Notes: generated by a model from the sequence alone, not told the origin. A stretch of 64,000 nt of DNA from Agrobacterium rubi TR3 = NBRC 13261 (GCF_000739935.1 NZ_BBJU01000026.1:62001-126000); one strand, 5' to 3'. Positions 43,245 to 51,860 are shown, counted from the first letter of the stretch. Translations and numbers: made by a program.

Positions 43245-44645
43245 TCAGCCCCCTATCGTTTTGTTGCAGGCCGCAAGACCGAAAGCAGAGAAAGACGCCA
43301 GTTGCACGATGGCTGGACTCTGCTTGCCATTCACGATGAATTCGGCGTTCGGGCGACCCTCGTGAGCATCAAGATATCGACCCGTCGCACCTGCCATCGC
43401 GCCCGCGAACAGACGCGGCCATTGCGCAGAAAAGTCGTTGGCTGAGAGCCGCACATCACCGTGCCCATCCGAGCGGATGCCGATGGCGTTTCGCGAGAAA
43501 ACATTGCCGTGAATGTCTGTCGACATTGCTCCGGCCTGTTCCTCAAGCGAGATGCCGTCGTGATTTTTGAGGATGGAGTTTCCGGAAATTTCAACGCCGA
43601 GACTTCCCTCGGCGCGAATGCCGCTGAGCTTGTTGCCGACGACAAGATTATCCGAAACCGTGCTGCAGCCGCTTCCCTTGATGATGATACCGGACAGTTC
43701 GCTTTTTTCGACGCGGTTGTCGTTCAAGGCAACGAGCACGGAGCCGTCATCCACGAATATGCCATGGCCTTGGCTGGCCGTGATGTCATTGTGTTGGAGG
43801 TTTACCTGCTGGCTGCGACTGGTCACTCTAATCCCATGGCCTTTGGATGAGCTCAGGCTGTTGTTCAGCACGGCGATGCGGGATGTCGATTGCACGACAA
43901 TGCCAGACGACCGCATGCCGGTCAGGCTGTTGCCATCGATGACACTTCCGTTCGCCTTGACGAGGCTGAGGCTGACGAGATTGGATATGGTGTTGTTGGT
44001 GACCTGAATATTGGATGTGGAAAGGGAAAATCCGCGCCCGAGAAAGGAAAGGCCCGACGCTTCCGCAAAGGATCCAAAACCGAGATTGCGGATGTGGCTG
44101 CCTCTGATCGATGCTGAGCCATCGGCAACGGTGAGAATGAAGGGACGGAATGGATTGCCCGCATCGGACGATGCGCTTGCGTCGATCGAGGCCTCAGTGA
44201 CGGTCAGCGTTCCGGCGTTGAGAATGAGGGCCGATTTCGTCCCTTCGAGAAGAAGCTGTTCGCCTTTCCCGATGCGAAGCTCCGCCCCCTTCCAGATCAC
44301 CAGGGGTGCCATGATCTGAAATGTCTCACCGCGTTTTTGAACTGTCCCCTCCAGATGTTTTCCCGCAGCGATAGCTGCAAGGTCGGAGAGGGTAAAAGCA
44401 CCGCTTTCAATGACGATGGCCGTGACGTTCGGATCGACGTGCTTTTCGAGTTCGCCAAACAATCCCTGGCTTGCCCCGACCGTGGCGATGGGGATGACCG
44501 TGCCGAATTTGGCGGTGCTAAGCCGTTGCTGGGACGCAGCAGGGATTGGCAAAGCACTGCCTGCATCCATTGCCAGAGATGGCTGCGGCAAGAGGGCCGT
44601 GACCGTGGCATATAAGAACAGGGCTGGGAGGAGTGCTCTAGACAT
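43245..44645 (-). CDS. algG: AlgG-like parallel beta-helix protein lacking the DPHD motif
   Basis: Periplasmic protein of 466 aa with a signal peptide (to LAMDAG, about residue 25). The N-terminal region (ALPIPAASQQRL...) and repeated beta-helix rungs (NNTISNL, NNSLSSSKGHGIRV, HNDITASQGHGIFV, GNSILKNHDGISL) fit mannuronan C5-epimerases and related right-handed beta-helices. The catalytic DPHD of AlgG is absent from the whole protein; the rung where I would place it reads GIVVQSTSR. It may therefore be a scaffold that protects the polymer, or an epimerase with another site. It overlaps algA by 8 bp. Confidence 0.75.
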   Translation of the reverse strand: MSRALLPALFLYATVTALLPQPSLAMDAGSALPIPAASQQRLSTAKFGTVIPIATVGASQGLFGELEKHVDPNVTAIVIESGAFTLSDLAAIAAGKHLEGTVQKRGETFQIMAPLVIWKGAELRIGKGEQLLLEGTKSALILNAGTLTVTEASIDASASSDAGNPFRPFILTVADGSASIRGSHIRNLGFGSFAEASGLSFLGRGFSLSTSNIQVTNNTISNLVSLSLVKANGSVIDGNSLTGMRSSGIVVQSTSRIAVLNNSLSSSKGHGIRVTSRSQQVNLQHNDITASQGHGIFVDDGSVLVALNDNRVEKSELSGIIIKGSGCSTVSDNLVVGNKLSGIRAEGSLGVEISGNSILKNHDGISLEEQAGAMSTDIHGNVFSRNAIGIRSDGHGDVRLSANDFSAQWPRLFAGAMAGATGRYLDAHEGRPNAEFIVNGKQSPAIVQLASFSAFGLAACNKTIGG

Positions 44646-46101
44646 AATCTTCCACTCCCAGTGCCTGCTGCAAAGCGCCCACCGGCATGGTGGGAAGCGG
44701 CAGTTGCTGAATGGACGGCTTGATCTCGCAGGTGATTTCGATGAGTTCGGCGGGCAAGTCCGAATAGTTGCTGACGAGCGCGTAATCGGCACTGAGGAAC
44801 ATTTCCGCGCTGCCTGCGTGGACAGGCATGCCCATAGCACCCGACTTCAAGTGAACGGTGCCGCTTAAAACCGTGACGATATGGCTTCGATTGGAGCCGC
44901 CCAGAATGCGCGCCTGCTTTCCCGGTGCAATCGTCAGCAAATTCATGGTGACACCATTGGCGGTATGAATGGACTTGAAGGTTCCCCACTCCATGAACTG
45001 GTTGCGGTGGGTGCTGACTTCCGACCGCTTCGACAAGACCAGTTTTTCAACGATTTTCTTGACGTCCTGCGAGCGATGTTTCGAGGCAACCAGAATTGCG
45101 TCATCGGTATCCACGACGATTACATCCGTCATGCCGACGACCGCAATCAGCCGATCCCCTCCCCTGATCAACGAATCCTGCGTGTCGTGCATCACCACAT
45201 CGCCGGAAATGACATTCCCGTTTTCACATTTCTGGCCAATGGAGTGCAGCGAATTCCAAGCGCCGACATCGTCCCATTTGATGTCTGCTGGTGCGAGCGC
45301 GATATCGGTCGTGCGCTCGAAGATGGCTTTTTCCGTTGGCAGGCTGAGGGCTTTCACAAAGCTCTTGGCCGAAAGCGCAATGCCACGGTTGCTGGATAGA
45401 GGCTGCGCGTCATTCAAAGATGTCTGCAACGCTTCATAGGTGGCGGGGTCATGCAAACGATATTCGCTGACGAGTTTATCTGCGCGAAACATGCTGATGC
45501 CGGACGCCCAATAGGCCGAACCCGTTTCGAACAACGAATGAGCGACGCTCAGCTCGGGCTTTTCGATGAAGCGCTCGACCCGGTGGAGACCGGGATAATT
45601 GTCGAAAACACCACCATCCATGATGTAACCGTAACCGGTTTCAGCAAATGTCGGACGAATGCCGAATGTGACAATCAAGCCATCGAGCGCTGCCTGATGC
45701 ATCGACTTCACGATGCCATTGAGATCGCCCTGAATGACGTGATCCGAGGGAAGAACGACCAGCACGGAATCCGGCTCTGCCCCGGCCACATACATCGAAG
45801 CGGCGAGCACCGCCGGACCGGTGTTGCGTGCCATCGGCTCGGTGATGATGTGGGCCTTGCACTGGATCTCGGCCAATTGGCGGGATGCTGTCTCCAGATG
45901 ACGTTCACCCACAGACACGATCGGCGTTGCAAACATTCCACCACGGTGGCGCTGGACGGTCTGTTGAAAGAAGGACATGGAGCCCTTGCCTTCAATCGAC
46001 TGGAACTGTTTTGGCTGTTCTTCGCGTGACATCGGCCAAAGCCGGGTTCCAGAACCACCGCAAAGAATCAGAGGATAGATCTTGGAGGTTTTCATGGTCA
46101 T
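44638..46101 (-). CDS. algA: AlgA-like mannose-1-phosphate guanylyltransferase with degenerate isomerase domain
   Basis: Enzyme of 487 aa making GDP-mannose. The guanylyltransferase domain (about 1-340) has the pyrophosphorylase motif LCGGSGTRLWPMSREEQPKQ and FIEKP. In normal AlgA the C-terminal cupin is a phosphomannose isomerase whose metal is held by His and Glu in a Q-x-H-x-H-R-x-E-H-W segment. Here the matching stretch reads QARILGGSNRSHIVTVLSGT, with these ligands lost, so the isomerase is probably inactive and mannose-6-phosphate must come from another enzyme. ATG 46101 overlaps the alg44 stop (ATGA). Confidence 0.87.
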   Translation of the reverse strand: MTMKTSKIYPLILCGGSGTRLWPMSREEQPKQFQSIEGKGSMSFFQQTVQRHRGGMFATPIVSVGERHLETASRQLAEIQCKAHIITEPMARNTGPAVLAASMYVAGAEPDSVLVVLPSDHVIQGDLNGIVKSMHQAALDGLIVTFGIRPTFAETGYGYIMDGGVFDNYPGLHRVERFIEKPELSVAHSLFETGSAYWASGISMFRADKLVSEYRLHDPATYEALQTSLNDAQPLSSNRGIALSAKSFVKALSLPTEKAIFERTTDIALAPADIKWDDVGAWNSLHSIGQKCENGNVISGDVVMHDTQDSLIRGGDRLIAVVGMTDVIVVDTDDAILVASKHRSQDVKKIVEKLVLSKRSEVSTHRNQFMEWGTFKSIHTANGVTMNLLTIAPGKQARILGGSNRSHIVTVLSGTVHLKSGAMGMPVHAGSAEMFLSADYALVSNYSDLPAELIEITCEIKPSIQQLPLPTMPVGALQQALGVEDYV

Positions 46102-47216
46102 CGTTTCCAGTTGCTGATGGGCGAGATCAAACGAGCACCCGCATCGTTGATCGCTGCGAGCCAAGCGGGCGTGGTATCGATGGACACGCGCACCGGTTTG
46201 TTGGCGTTGGAGGGTTGAATGGCCGCCTGAGGCTTCAAAGTGACGACCATCATTGCGGCGGGATCGACGTTGGCACCTTTGGTTTTGACGTTGTCCAATC
46301 GGGCTGGCAGAACGGTGCCGTCCGCCATGGTCATTTCAATCGCAGCCTTATCGGATAGTGCATTGAGGTCGGCTGACGAGAAGCGAGCCTCAACAACCAG
46401 GGTTTCGCCAGCGCCACTCAGTTGCGCGACAGGATCGCCTGCCAGAACCGTTGCACCCTGATTCAGGTATTTCTCTCTGAGTGTGCAGTCACACGGCATG
46501 ACCGCTGTGACAGATGCTCCAGACGAGCTTTCAATCGTATAAAGCGGCTGATTGTTCACCGGAGCGCTGGCAAAGAAAGAGAGTTGACCGGATGCCGTGG
46601 CGCGCAGCACCGGCCCGTTCCAGACGGCGAGAGCCGGGCCTTCTACGGTGTGCTGGTAGACGCGATTGGACACCAGGGCCGAAGCGCCGAAGATGAAGAG
46701 AACCGAAGCGGCTGCGGAGACGGCGATACCCAGCAGCTTGCTTAGCAATCGCCCGGACGTCATGTGGGCGTTTGCGCCACTCGCTGTCTTGGGCAGCCTT
46801 GACTTGGCTTGCAGCATATCATGCAGGTTGACGACATCCCCCGCCAGCCAGGCGTTCAGAATGTACCGGAGCTGAGGCATATGCGGCCCTGCCGGTTCCG
46901 AGAAGGTCAAAGCCAATTGTCCTGTTTCGGAATTTGCCGCATCAACGATGACGGCGATGGGAAGGGAAAAGACAAAAGCGCCGAAGTCGAACCGGAACAT
47001 CGCCAGACGTGTTGCCTGCGTCAGACCGGGGGCTGCAAGTCCACTGACCTTGGCTTGCGCCATGGACACGGAGATGCCGTCATAGCTTCGACCATCAATG
47101 ACGACGCTGAAAGGCAGATTGATGGAAGGGTGCTCATTGCCGGAATGCAAAGCCGATGCCGCATCCGAAAAGGCTTCTTTTGACCGCTCTTGGCCAGTTT
47201 GCTCGATCGTAGTCAT
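46098..47216 (-). CDS. alg44: Alg44-like polymerase co-protein with degenerate PilZ domain
   Basis: Inner-membrane protein of 372 aa. Residues about 30-140 resemble the Alg44 PilZ domain and its linker: LRYILNAWLAGDVVNLHDML is a very good match to the same place in Alg44. One membrane helix (about 155-180) and a periplasmic barrel-sandwich domain follow. In Pseudomonas the PilZ domain binds c-di-GMP through R-x-x-x-R and D-x-S-x-x-G. Here the first is absent (NEHPSINLPFSVVIDG has no arginine pair) and the second reads SVSMAQ. Polymer synthesis may thus not need c-di-GMP (inference). Confidence 0.82.
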   Translation of the reverse strand: MTTIEQTGQERSKEAFSDAASALHSGNEHPSINLPFSVVIDGRSYDGISVSMAQAKVSGLAAPGLTQATRLAMFRFDFGAFVFSLPIAVIVDAANSETGQLALTFSEPAGPHMPQLRYILNAWLAGDVVNLHDMLQAKSRLPKTASGANAHMTSGRLLSKLLGIAVSAAASVLFIFGASALVSNRVYQHTVEGPALAVWNGPVLRATASGQLSFFASAPVNNQPLYTIESSSGASVTAVMPCDCTLREKYLNQGATVLAGDPVAQLSGAGETLVVEARFSSADLNALSDKAAIEMTMADGTVLPARLDNVKTKGANVDPAAMMVVTLKPQAAIQPSNANKPVRVSIDTTPAWLAAINDAGARLISPISNWKR

Positions 47217-47238
47217 GCGCGTTCCTTGTTGCTTGGGT

Positions 47239-48690
47239 TCAACTCAGTGCGATTGCGGTGAGCAGCAGCCAACCCGTGGCAACTGCATGAAGATAAAATG
47301 ACGTCAGGGATTTCAGCCGCAGCGACAGCGGCTGTCGCACCTTGGTCTTGCTGGCCGCTTGCCGCGTCCACTTCTGGCGGTCGAGGCGGAACAGCACGAA
47401 GGTCTTCACCGCCGCGCCAACCAGCTGACCGAAATACAGCAGGAAGGGATAGCTGATCGGGAAGTTTGGCCGGAAACTCATGATGGCCAGAGAATAGACA
47501 TAGCGTGTGACCATTACCCAGGTGATGTAGGCGGCAAGGATCAGCGGATGCACGAAGATGGCCGAAACCAGAACCGTTGCGGGGCCGAGCAATGTCGTCC
47601 ACATCGATATGCGCTGGTCGAGCAGCGACCACCAAGTAAAGGCACCGATCTGGCCGGGTCCCAAGGCGAGCGCCCGCCCATTGGTGCGCAGCATGTTGCC
47701 GAACCAGCGTACCATCAGAACCACGGCCGATTGCACGAAACCGGGATGTGGCTGCGTTTCCATCGACAGGCTGCTGACGTCTGGCAGATAAAGCATCCGC
47801 CAACCGTTTTTCAGCAACCAGAACCAGGTCGACTTGTCATCACCGGTCAGAAACGTCACCCGTCCCAGGCGCCAATGATCCATGCTGTCGCGTTCAACCA
47901 TACGGATGAAATCGCCGTTGCAGGCGAGCGTCGCCCGGAAAACCGACATTCTGCCCGTCAATGTCAGGATGCGCCGGGACAGGCCCATCGATGACATCAT
48001 CATCTGGCGTTGTGTGAAGCGCAGGTTGAACCAGTCACGGAACAGACCTGGTTGCGGAACCTCGCACCGTTCGTCCGTCGTCAGAGCGCCAACTCTGTCG
48101 TCACAGAAAAACGGCGCCGATTTTTCGACGATTTCGAGAGGCGGACAGCTATCGCCATCGACGAAGATGACGACGTCTCTGTCACTGGGGCATTGGCGGG
48201 CGATGATGCGCAGGGACGTTGCCAGGGCATCGCGTTTACCGGTCCCGGCAATGCGGTCGATGATCAGGCGGACGTTGCCCTGCATATCCGGCGTAAGCTC
48301 GAAAATACTGCGGATCAACCGTTCATCCGCAGCCTCGACGACGGAAGCGACAACGGTCGCCCCGCCTCTCGATGCACCCGCCGCTGCAAAGATCGAGCGG
48401 TAGACCGTCGTCGAGATTTCCGGTTCGATCTTGTAGCTGGTGGCCAGAAAGAAGGCATGGGCGGGGACGGGCTGTTGGCTGTAGAGCGTCTCCACCAACG
48501 CGCGCCGACGGGGATGGACGAAACGAATAAAGACATGCGCTCTGACGAAGTTGATAGCTCCCCAGCTATACCGCCAAGCGCCGATAACACCGATGGTCAA
48601 CGCAAGACCGATATGTTTGGAAAGTTCCTCGAAAGGAATGAACAGCACCAAAAGGCAAACTGTCATCAAGTAGAGCGCATGTCTGATCAT
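47239..48690 (-). CDS. alg8: Alg8-like polymannuronate synthase, GT2 family
   Basis: Membrane glycosyltransferase of 483 aa that should polymerise GDP-mannuronate. N-terminal membrane segments (about 5-45) lead to a GT2 domain with IIDRIAGTGKRDALATSLR, the D-x-D VFVDGDS-type motif (VIFVDGDSCPP), TFLTGDDKSTW with the catalytic Asp, and VLMVRWFGN, a form of the R-x-x-R-W motif. Further membrane segments close the protein. It lies 10 bp after algD and 22 bp before alg44, the same order as in Pseudomonas. Confidence 0.9.
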   Translation of the reverse strand: MIRHALYLMTVCLLVLFIPFEELSKHIGLALTIGVIGAWRYSWGAINFVRAHVFIRFVHPRRRALVETLYSQQPVPAHAFFLATSYKIEPEISTTVYRSIFAAAGASRGGATVVASVVEAADERLIRSIFELTPDMQGNVRLIIDRIAGTGKRDALATSLRIIARQCPSDRDVVIFVDGDSCPPLEIVEKSAPFFCDDRVGALTTDERCEVPQPGLFRDWFNLRFTQRQMMMSSMGLSRRILTLTGRMSVFRATLACNGDFIRMVERDSMDHWRLGRVTFLTGDDKSTWFWLLKNGWRMLYLPDVSSLSMETQPHPGFVQSAVVLMVRWFGNMLRTNGRALALGPGQIGAFTWWSLLDQRISMWTTLLGPATVLVSAIFVHPLILAAYITWVMVTRYVYSLAIMSFRPNFPISYPFLLYFGQLVGAAVKTFVLFRLDRQKWTRQAASKTKVRQPLSLRLKSLTSFYLHAVATGWLLLTAIALS

Positions 48691-48700
48691 TGTTGCGACC

Positions 48701-50020
48701 TCACCAGCAAATGCCTTCGTACCGACCGTTCGAGCGAAGACCTGCCGTCAAACGGGCAAGATCGACACAGGACTTTTCGGTAACGGCCTCACTCAACGGA
48801 TCGACCGTCTCATCGTAACGGTTGCCGATGAGAATGATGTCCGAGGCGTCGATCAGCTCACCGATCCCGCCAACGAGGCGGTCCTGAAGATCAGGAATGG
48901 TGTTGTTGCCGCGCCCGGACCCCGTCATCTGGTTGTCGTAGGCCTCGCGCACGCTCGGGTCATACACCTTCAGGCCGTAACCCTTAGCGATGAGACGGGC
49001 GGCGAGATCCGCCAATGGGCTTTCCCGCAGGTCGTCGGTTCCCGCCTTGAAGCTGATGCCGACAAGACCGACCGATTTTCCGCCGGTATTTTCGACCATC
49101 GTCTCGGCGCGTTCGATCTGCCGCGCATTGGCGACAAGTACAGCATCGAGAAGAGGCGTCTTGGTTGCCTTGGCAGCCGCAAGATGGCGCAATGCCCGTA
49201 CGTCTTTTGGAAGGCAGGAACCGCCAAAGGCAAAGCCCGGTCGCATGAAGTAAGGCGACATGTTCACCTTGCCATCCGAGCAAAGGACACGCATGACCTG
49301 TTGACCATCGATGCCCAGAGACTTGGCGATATTGCCGATCTCATTGGCAAACGTAACCTTGGTCGCGCGCCAGGAATTGCTGGTGTATTTGATCATCTCG
49401 GCTGTTGCGAGTGAGACGATGCTGAGCTGGCATGGCAACCCGGCGTTGACTTCTTTCAGAACATCGAGCGTCGGCTCATCCAGCGCACCGAACACGATCA
49501 GACCTGGATTGTAGTTGTCTTCGATGGCCGTGCTCTCGCGCAGGAATTCCGGGTAGTAACCGACACCGAAGTCCACGCCTGCAACCAGTCCCGAAGCCTG
49601 TTCGAGAAGCGGTATGCACACCGACTCCATCGTTCCCGGCACGATGGTCGAGCGGATCACGACGGAATGGTAACGTCCCTTGGACGCAATTTCCTTGCCG
49701 ATCTGGATGCAGGCCTGCTTGACGTAAGCTAGGCCCACGCCGCCATCGGGATCGCTTGGCGTGCCGACGCAAACGAAGGAAACGTCGGTGTCAGCGATGG
49801 CCTCTGCGATATCCAGGGATGCGCGCAGTTTCCCGAGTTCCACCGTTTTTCTGATCATGATGTCGAGGCCAGGCTCGACAATCGGCGTTTCGCCGCGGTT
49901 GACCTTATCGACCTTGTTAGGGTCCACATCGACCGCAACAACATCATGCCCGTCACTGGCAAGACATGCAGCCGAAACTACCCCTACATAACCGATGCCA
50001 AATATACTGATACGCGCCAT
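48701..50020 (-). CDS. algD: GDP-mannose 6-dehydrogenase
   Basis: Enzyme of 439 aa that oxidises GDP-mannose twice to GDP-mannuronate, the committed precursor. The NAD fold is ISIFGIGYVGVVSAACLA; the active-site cysteine lies in GFAFGGSCLPKDVRALRH, a text typical of AlgD. UDP-glucose dehydrogenases share the fold, but the adjacent alg8/alg44/algA set makes AlgD the best call. ATG 50020 has GGGAG about 10 bp upstream; the frame is open to 50131. It is the first gene of the 12-gene operon, with an AT-rich promoter region of about 220 bp behind it. Confidence 0.92.
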   Translation of the reverse strand: MARISIFGIGYVGVVSAACLASDGHDVVAVDVDPNKVDKVNRGETPIVEPGLDIMIRKTVELGKLRASLDIAEAIADTDVSFVCVGTPSDPDGGVGLAYVKQACIQIGKEIASKGRYHSVVIRSTIVPGTMESVCIPLLEQASGLVAGVDFGVGYYPEFLRESTAIEDNYNPGLIVFGALDEPTLDVLKEVNAGLPCQLSIVSLATAEMIKYTSNSWRATKVTFANEIGNIAKSLGIDGQQVMRVLCSDGKVNMSPYFMRPGFAFGGSCLPKDVRALRHLAAAKATKTPLLDAVLVANARQIERAETMVENTGGKSVGLVGISFKAGTDDLRESPLADLAARLIAKGYGLKVYDPSVREAYDNQMTGSGRGNNTIPDLQDRLVGGIGELIDASDIILIGNRYDETVDPLSEAVTEKSCVDLARLTAGLRSNGRYEGICW

Positions 50021-50122
50021 TTGGACGTTGCTCCCGTCATAGCTTGGTTCACATAACGGGTCCGAGGCACGGCTCTCTATTTCGTGTTCGGCCCATGGGT
50101 CTAAGCTTATGTCGGTAAAAAT

Positions 50123-50137
50123 CCTGTTCAAGTCAGG
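50123..50137. promoter_or_regulatory. Dyad upstream of algD
   Basis: CCTGTTCAAGTCAGG has short arms (CCTG/CAGG) spaced by 7 bp, about 100 bp upstream of the algD start in AT-rich sequence. It could be a site for the LuxR-type protein encoded next door, but arms of four bases are weak evidence. Confidence 0.3.
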
Positions 50138-50195
50138 AAAAAGCGAAATATTAAGAATAAATTAACTATAAATATGAAACAAACAACAATATGCC

Positions 50196-50213
50196 GCGGC
50201 GAAATATCGCCGC
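50196..50213 (-). terminator. Probable terminator of the LuxR-type gene
   Basis: A 7-bp perfect stem (GCGGCGA / TCGCCGC) with a 4-nt loop lies 31 bp downstream of the LuxR stop on the minus strand and is followed there by GGCATATTGTTTGTTTC, moderately T-rich. It would separate the regulator from the algD operon. Confidence 0.5.
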
Positions 50214-50243
50214 AGCACTAAAACAAAGATTATTTGGAAATAA

Positions 50244-50942
50244 TTAGTTCAATAGAACCGAAAACCAGCCGCTGTTGCAGCCATATTTTACTATTGCGAC
50301 ACGAGATCGCAGATCTAATTTTTCTGAAGCGCGGGCTTTATATGTCTCAACGGTCTTTCCGCTGACTTTCAATTCAGCGGCGATTTCTTTCGTTGAAAAA
50401 CCAAAGGCAAACAACTTCAGGACCATTTCCTCACGCCGACTAAGCGGCCCCGCTTCCGCATCCACGGACGCCAAGGACGTGTTGTTGAGTGCAGCATAGA
50501 ACGAGCGGATATTGGGCTCGCGGATGAGCCCGAATATATGGCGGCTGATATAGTTACCGCCGCCTCCGATGATGCTGATAGCGCGGGAAAACTCCATCGC
50601 TATGTCGGATACGAGCAGGATATTGTGGATGCCAGCGGCATAAATATCCGGTACAGTCTGGACGAGATCATCGTTGACGACACAGATGACCGACGCGGCG
50701 CTGCGCGCAGTGCGCAACGCACGAACGACAATGTGCCCGTCGAATTCAGACAGTTGGTCACCTATTCCCACCACAACAACGTCCGGCAATGTTCTGATGA
50801 CAAATTCGGAAAGCTTTTCAAGCTCACGTATTTCGTCAACGAATATTGCCGTTCCACTGAGTGAAACATTGTCGCGAAGTCTTGTTATAGTCTCTCTATT
50901 GGCTCCGACAGTCGCAACACGGAGCCTATTCTGATCAATCAT
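50244..50942 (-). CDS. LuxR-type regulator with receiver-like domain lacking the phospho-aspartate
   Basis: Regulator of 232 aa. The C-terminal about 60 residues form a LuxR/FixJ helix-turn-helix (LSRREEMVLKLFAFGFSTKE, then GKTVETYKARASEKLDLRSR). The N-terminal half resembles a receiver domain in strand-helix pattern, but where the phospho-acceptor Asp should stand after the third strand (DVVVVGIGD) there is Gly, so classical phosphorelay is unlikely. ATG 50942 has GGGGAA upstream. It lies directly upstream of the alginate-type operon on the same strand and is its likely regulator (inference). Confidence 0.85.
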   Translation of the reverse strand: MIDQNRLRVATVGANRETITRLRDNVSLSGTAIFVDEIRELEKLSEFVIRTLPDVVVVGIGDQLSEFDGHIVVRALRTARSAASVICVVNDDLVQTVPDIYAAGIHNILLVSDIAMEFSRAISIIGGGGNYISRHIFGLIREPNIRSFYAALNNTSLASVDAEAGPLSRREEMVLKLFAFGFSTKEIAAELKVSGKTVETYKARASEKLDLRSRVAIVKYGCNSGWFSVLLN

Positions 50943-51626
50943 TGAAGTTCCCCGTAAAAGTGAAACTTCCCCCCAAAACTTAAATAAAACGACCCACACC
51001 CATCCTCAAAGATGCAGAGCGCCAGCAACGATATTTTTGTATTTACGAGAGAGCACCTTTAAGCTGCATTGTTTTCAATTATGTGTCAATATAAACATAG
51101 ATGAAAAATATTATTAGCAATAACTCTTATAAATACTATTTATTACTTATGGCTGCAAAATAAACTATCAAGTGACGTGCATATCATCAAAGTTGTATTT
51201 TTTTAGATCGTCTTTGAGATGACTCGGAGCTATCTGGCTCCCTTGATATTTTGCACGCAATCACTACCAAAAGTCATGCGTGCCTTACATCTTTTAATGA
51301 CACCTTTTGAGGCGGGACACCGGACTTAAATCACGGCAGTACACTTGAGCATAAAGGCCTATTGGCAAGCCTTTTTACTGTTAAGTCACTGAATAAATAG
51401 ATAAATAGGAGATGACAACTATCCGTGCAGTCCGACATATCGTCAGAGTAACGGAGTTCAACTCTCATTGAAAGGGATAGCCGTTGGCTGGCGCCATCGG
51501 CCTCTGTGTCAGCTGCAAAAAGCGTCACTTCCCGCCTTCAACATCACGCCGAAGACGTCGGCTTTATCCTTTACAGTCTCCAGCGACTATCCCCAATTTC
51601 AAGAATGTACTGTCTTAAAATAAATT
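50943..51626. other. AT-rich intergenic region without a convincing gene
   Basis: About 680 bp, clearly lower in GC than its surroundings. It should hold the promoter of the LuxR-type gene. A 65-codon minus-strand frame (51331-51528) has no ribosome site or family likeness and is not called. Small hairpins are visible: GGAGC-TATCTG-GCTCC (51236-51251) and AAAGGC...GCCTTTTT (51353-51376), the latter terminator-like on the plus strand. A small RNA is possible but unproven. Confidence 0.5.
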
Positions 51627-51860
51627 CTACGACGCCAAGAACTTTACCGTCACGCCGCGTTGTCTGAAATAGGCCTGCATCAACTTCCTGCCAGAACGAT
51701 TGTTCTGCACAAGCCTCGACGGGTCGATCAAGACCTCTTTTGAACCCGCACGTGTCAACGCGGCCTTAAGCGTCGCGATATGGGTGTCGATGTCGGCATT
51801 GTCTGTGTTGAGCGATTCATAAATTCGGTTTGTTGCATCGTCTACGGTCGGTTCGGTCAC
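51627..51860 (-). CDS. Small conserved-type hypothetical protein
   Basis: A 77-aa protein with GTG start at 51860 and a good AGGAG ribosome site 7 bp upstream. Helical and polar at the N-terminus (ATNRIYESLNTDNADIDTHI), basic at the C-terminus (NNRSGRKLMQAYFRQRGVTV). No domain is recognised. The layout, with a well-formed ribosome site, suggests a real gene; function unknown. Confidence 0.6.
   Translation of the reverse strand: MTEPTVDDATNRIYESLNTDNADIDTHIATLKAALTRAGSKEVLIDPSRLVQNNRSGRKLMQAYFRQRGVTVKFLAS

Noticed and set aside
51331-51528. 65-codon minus-strand frame in the AT-rich gap
   Set aside because: No ribosome site, no coding-like composition, no family likeness.
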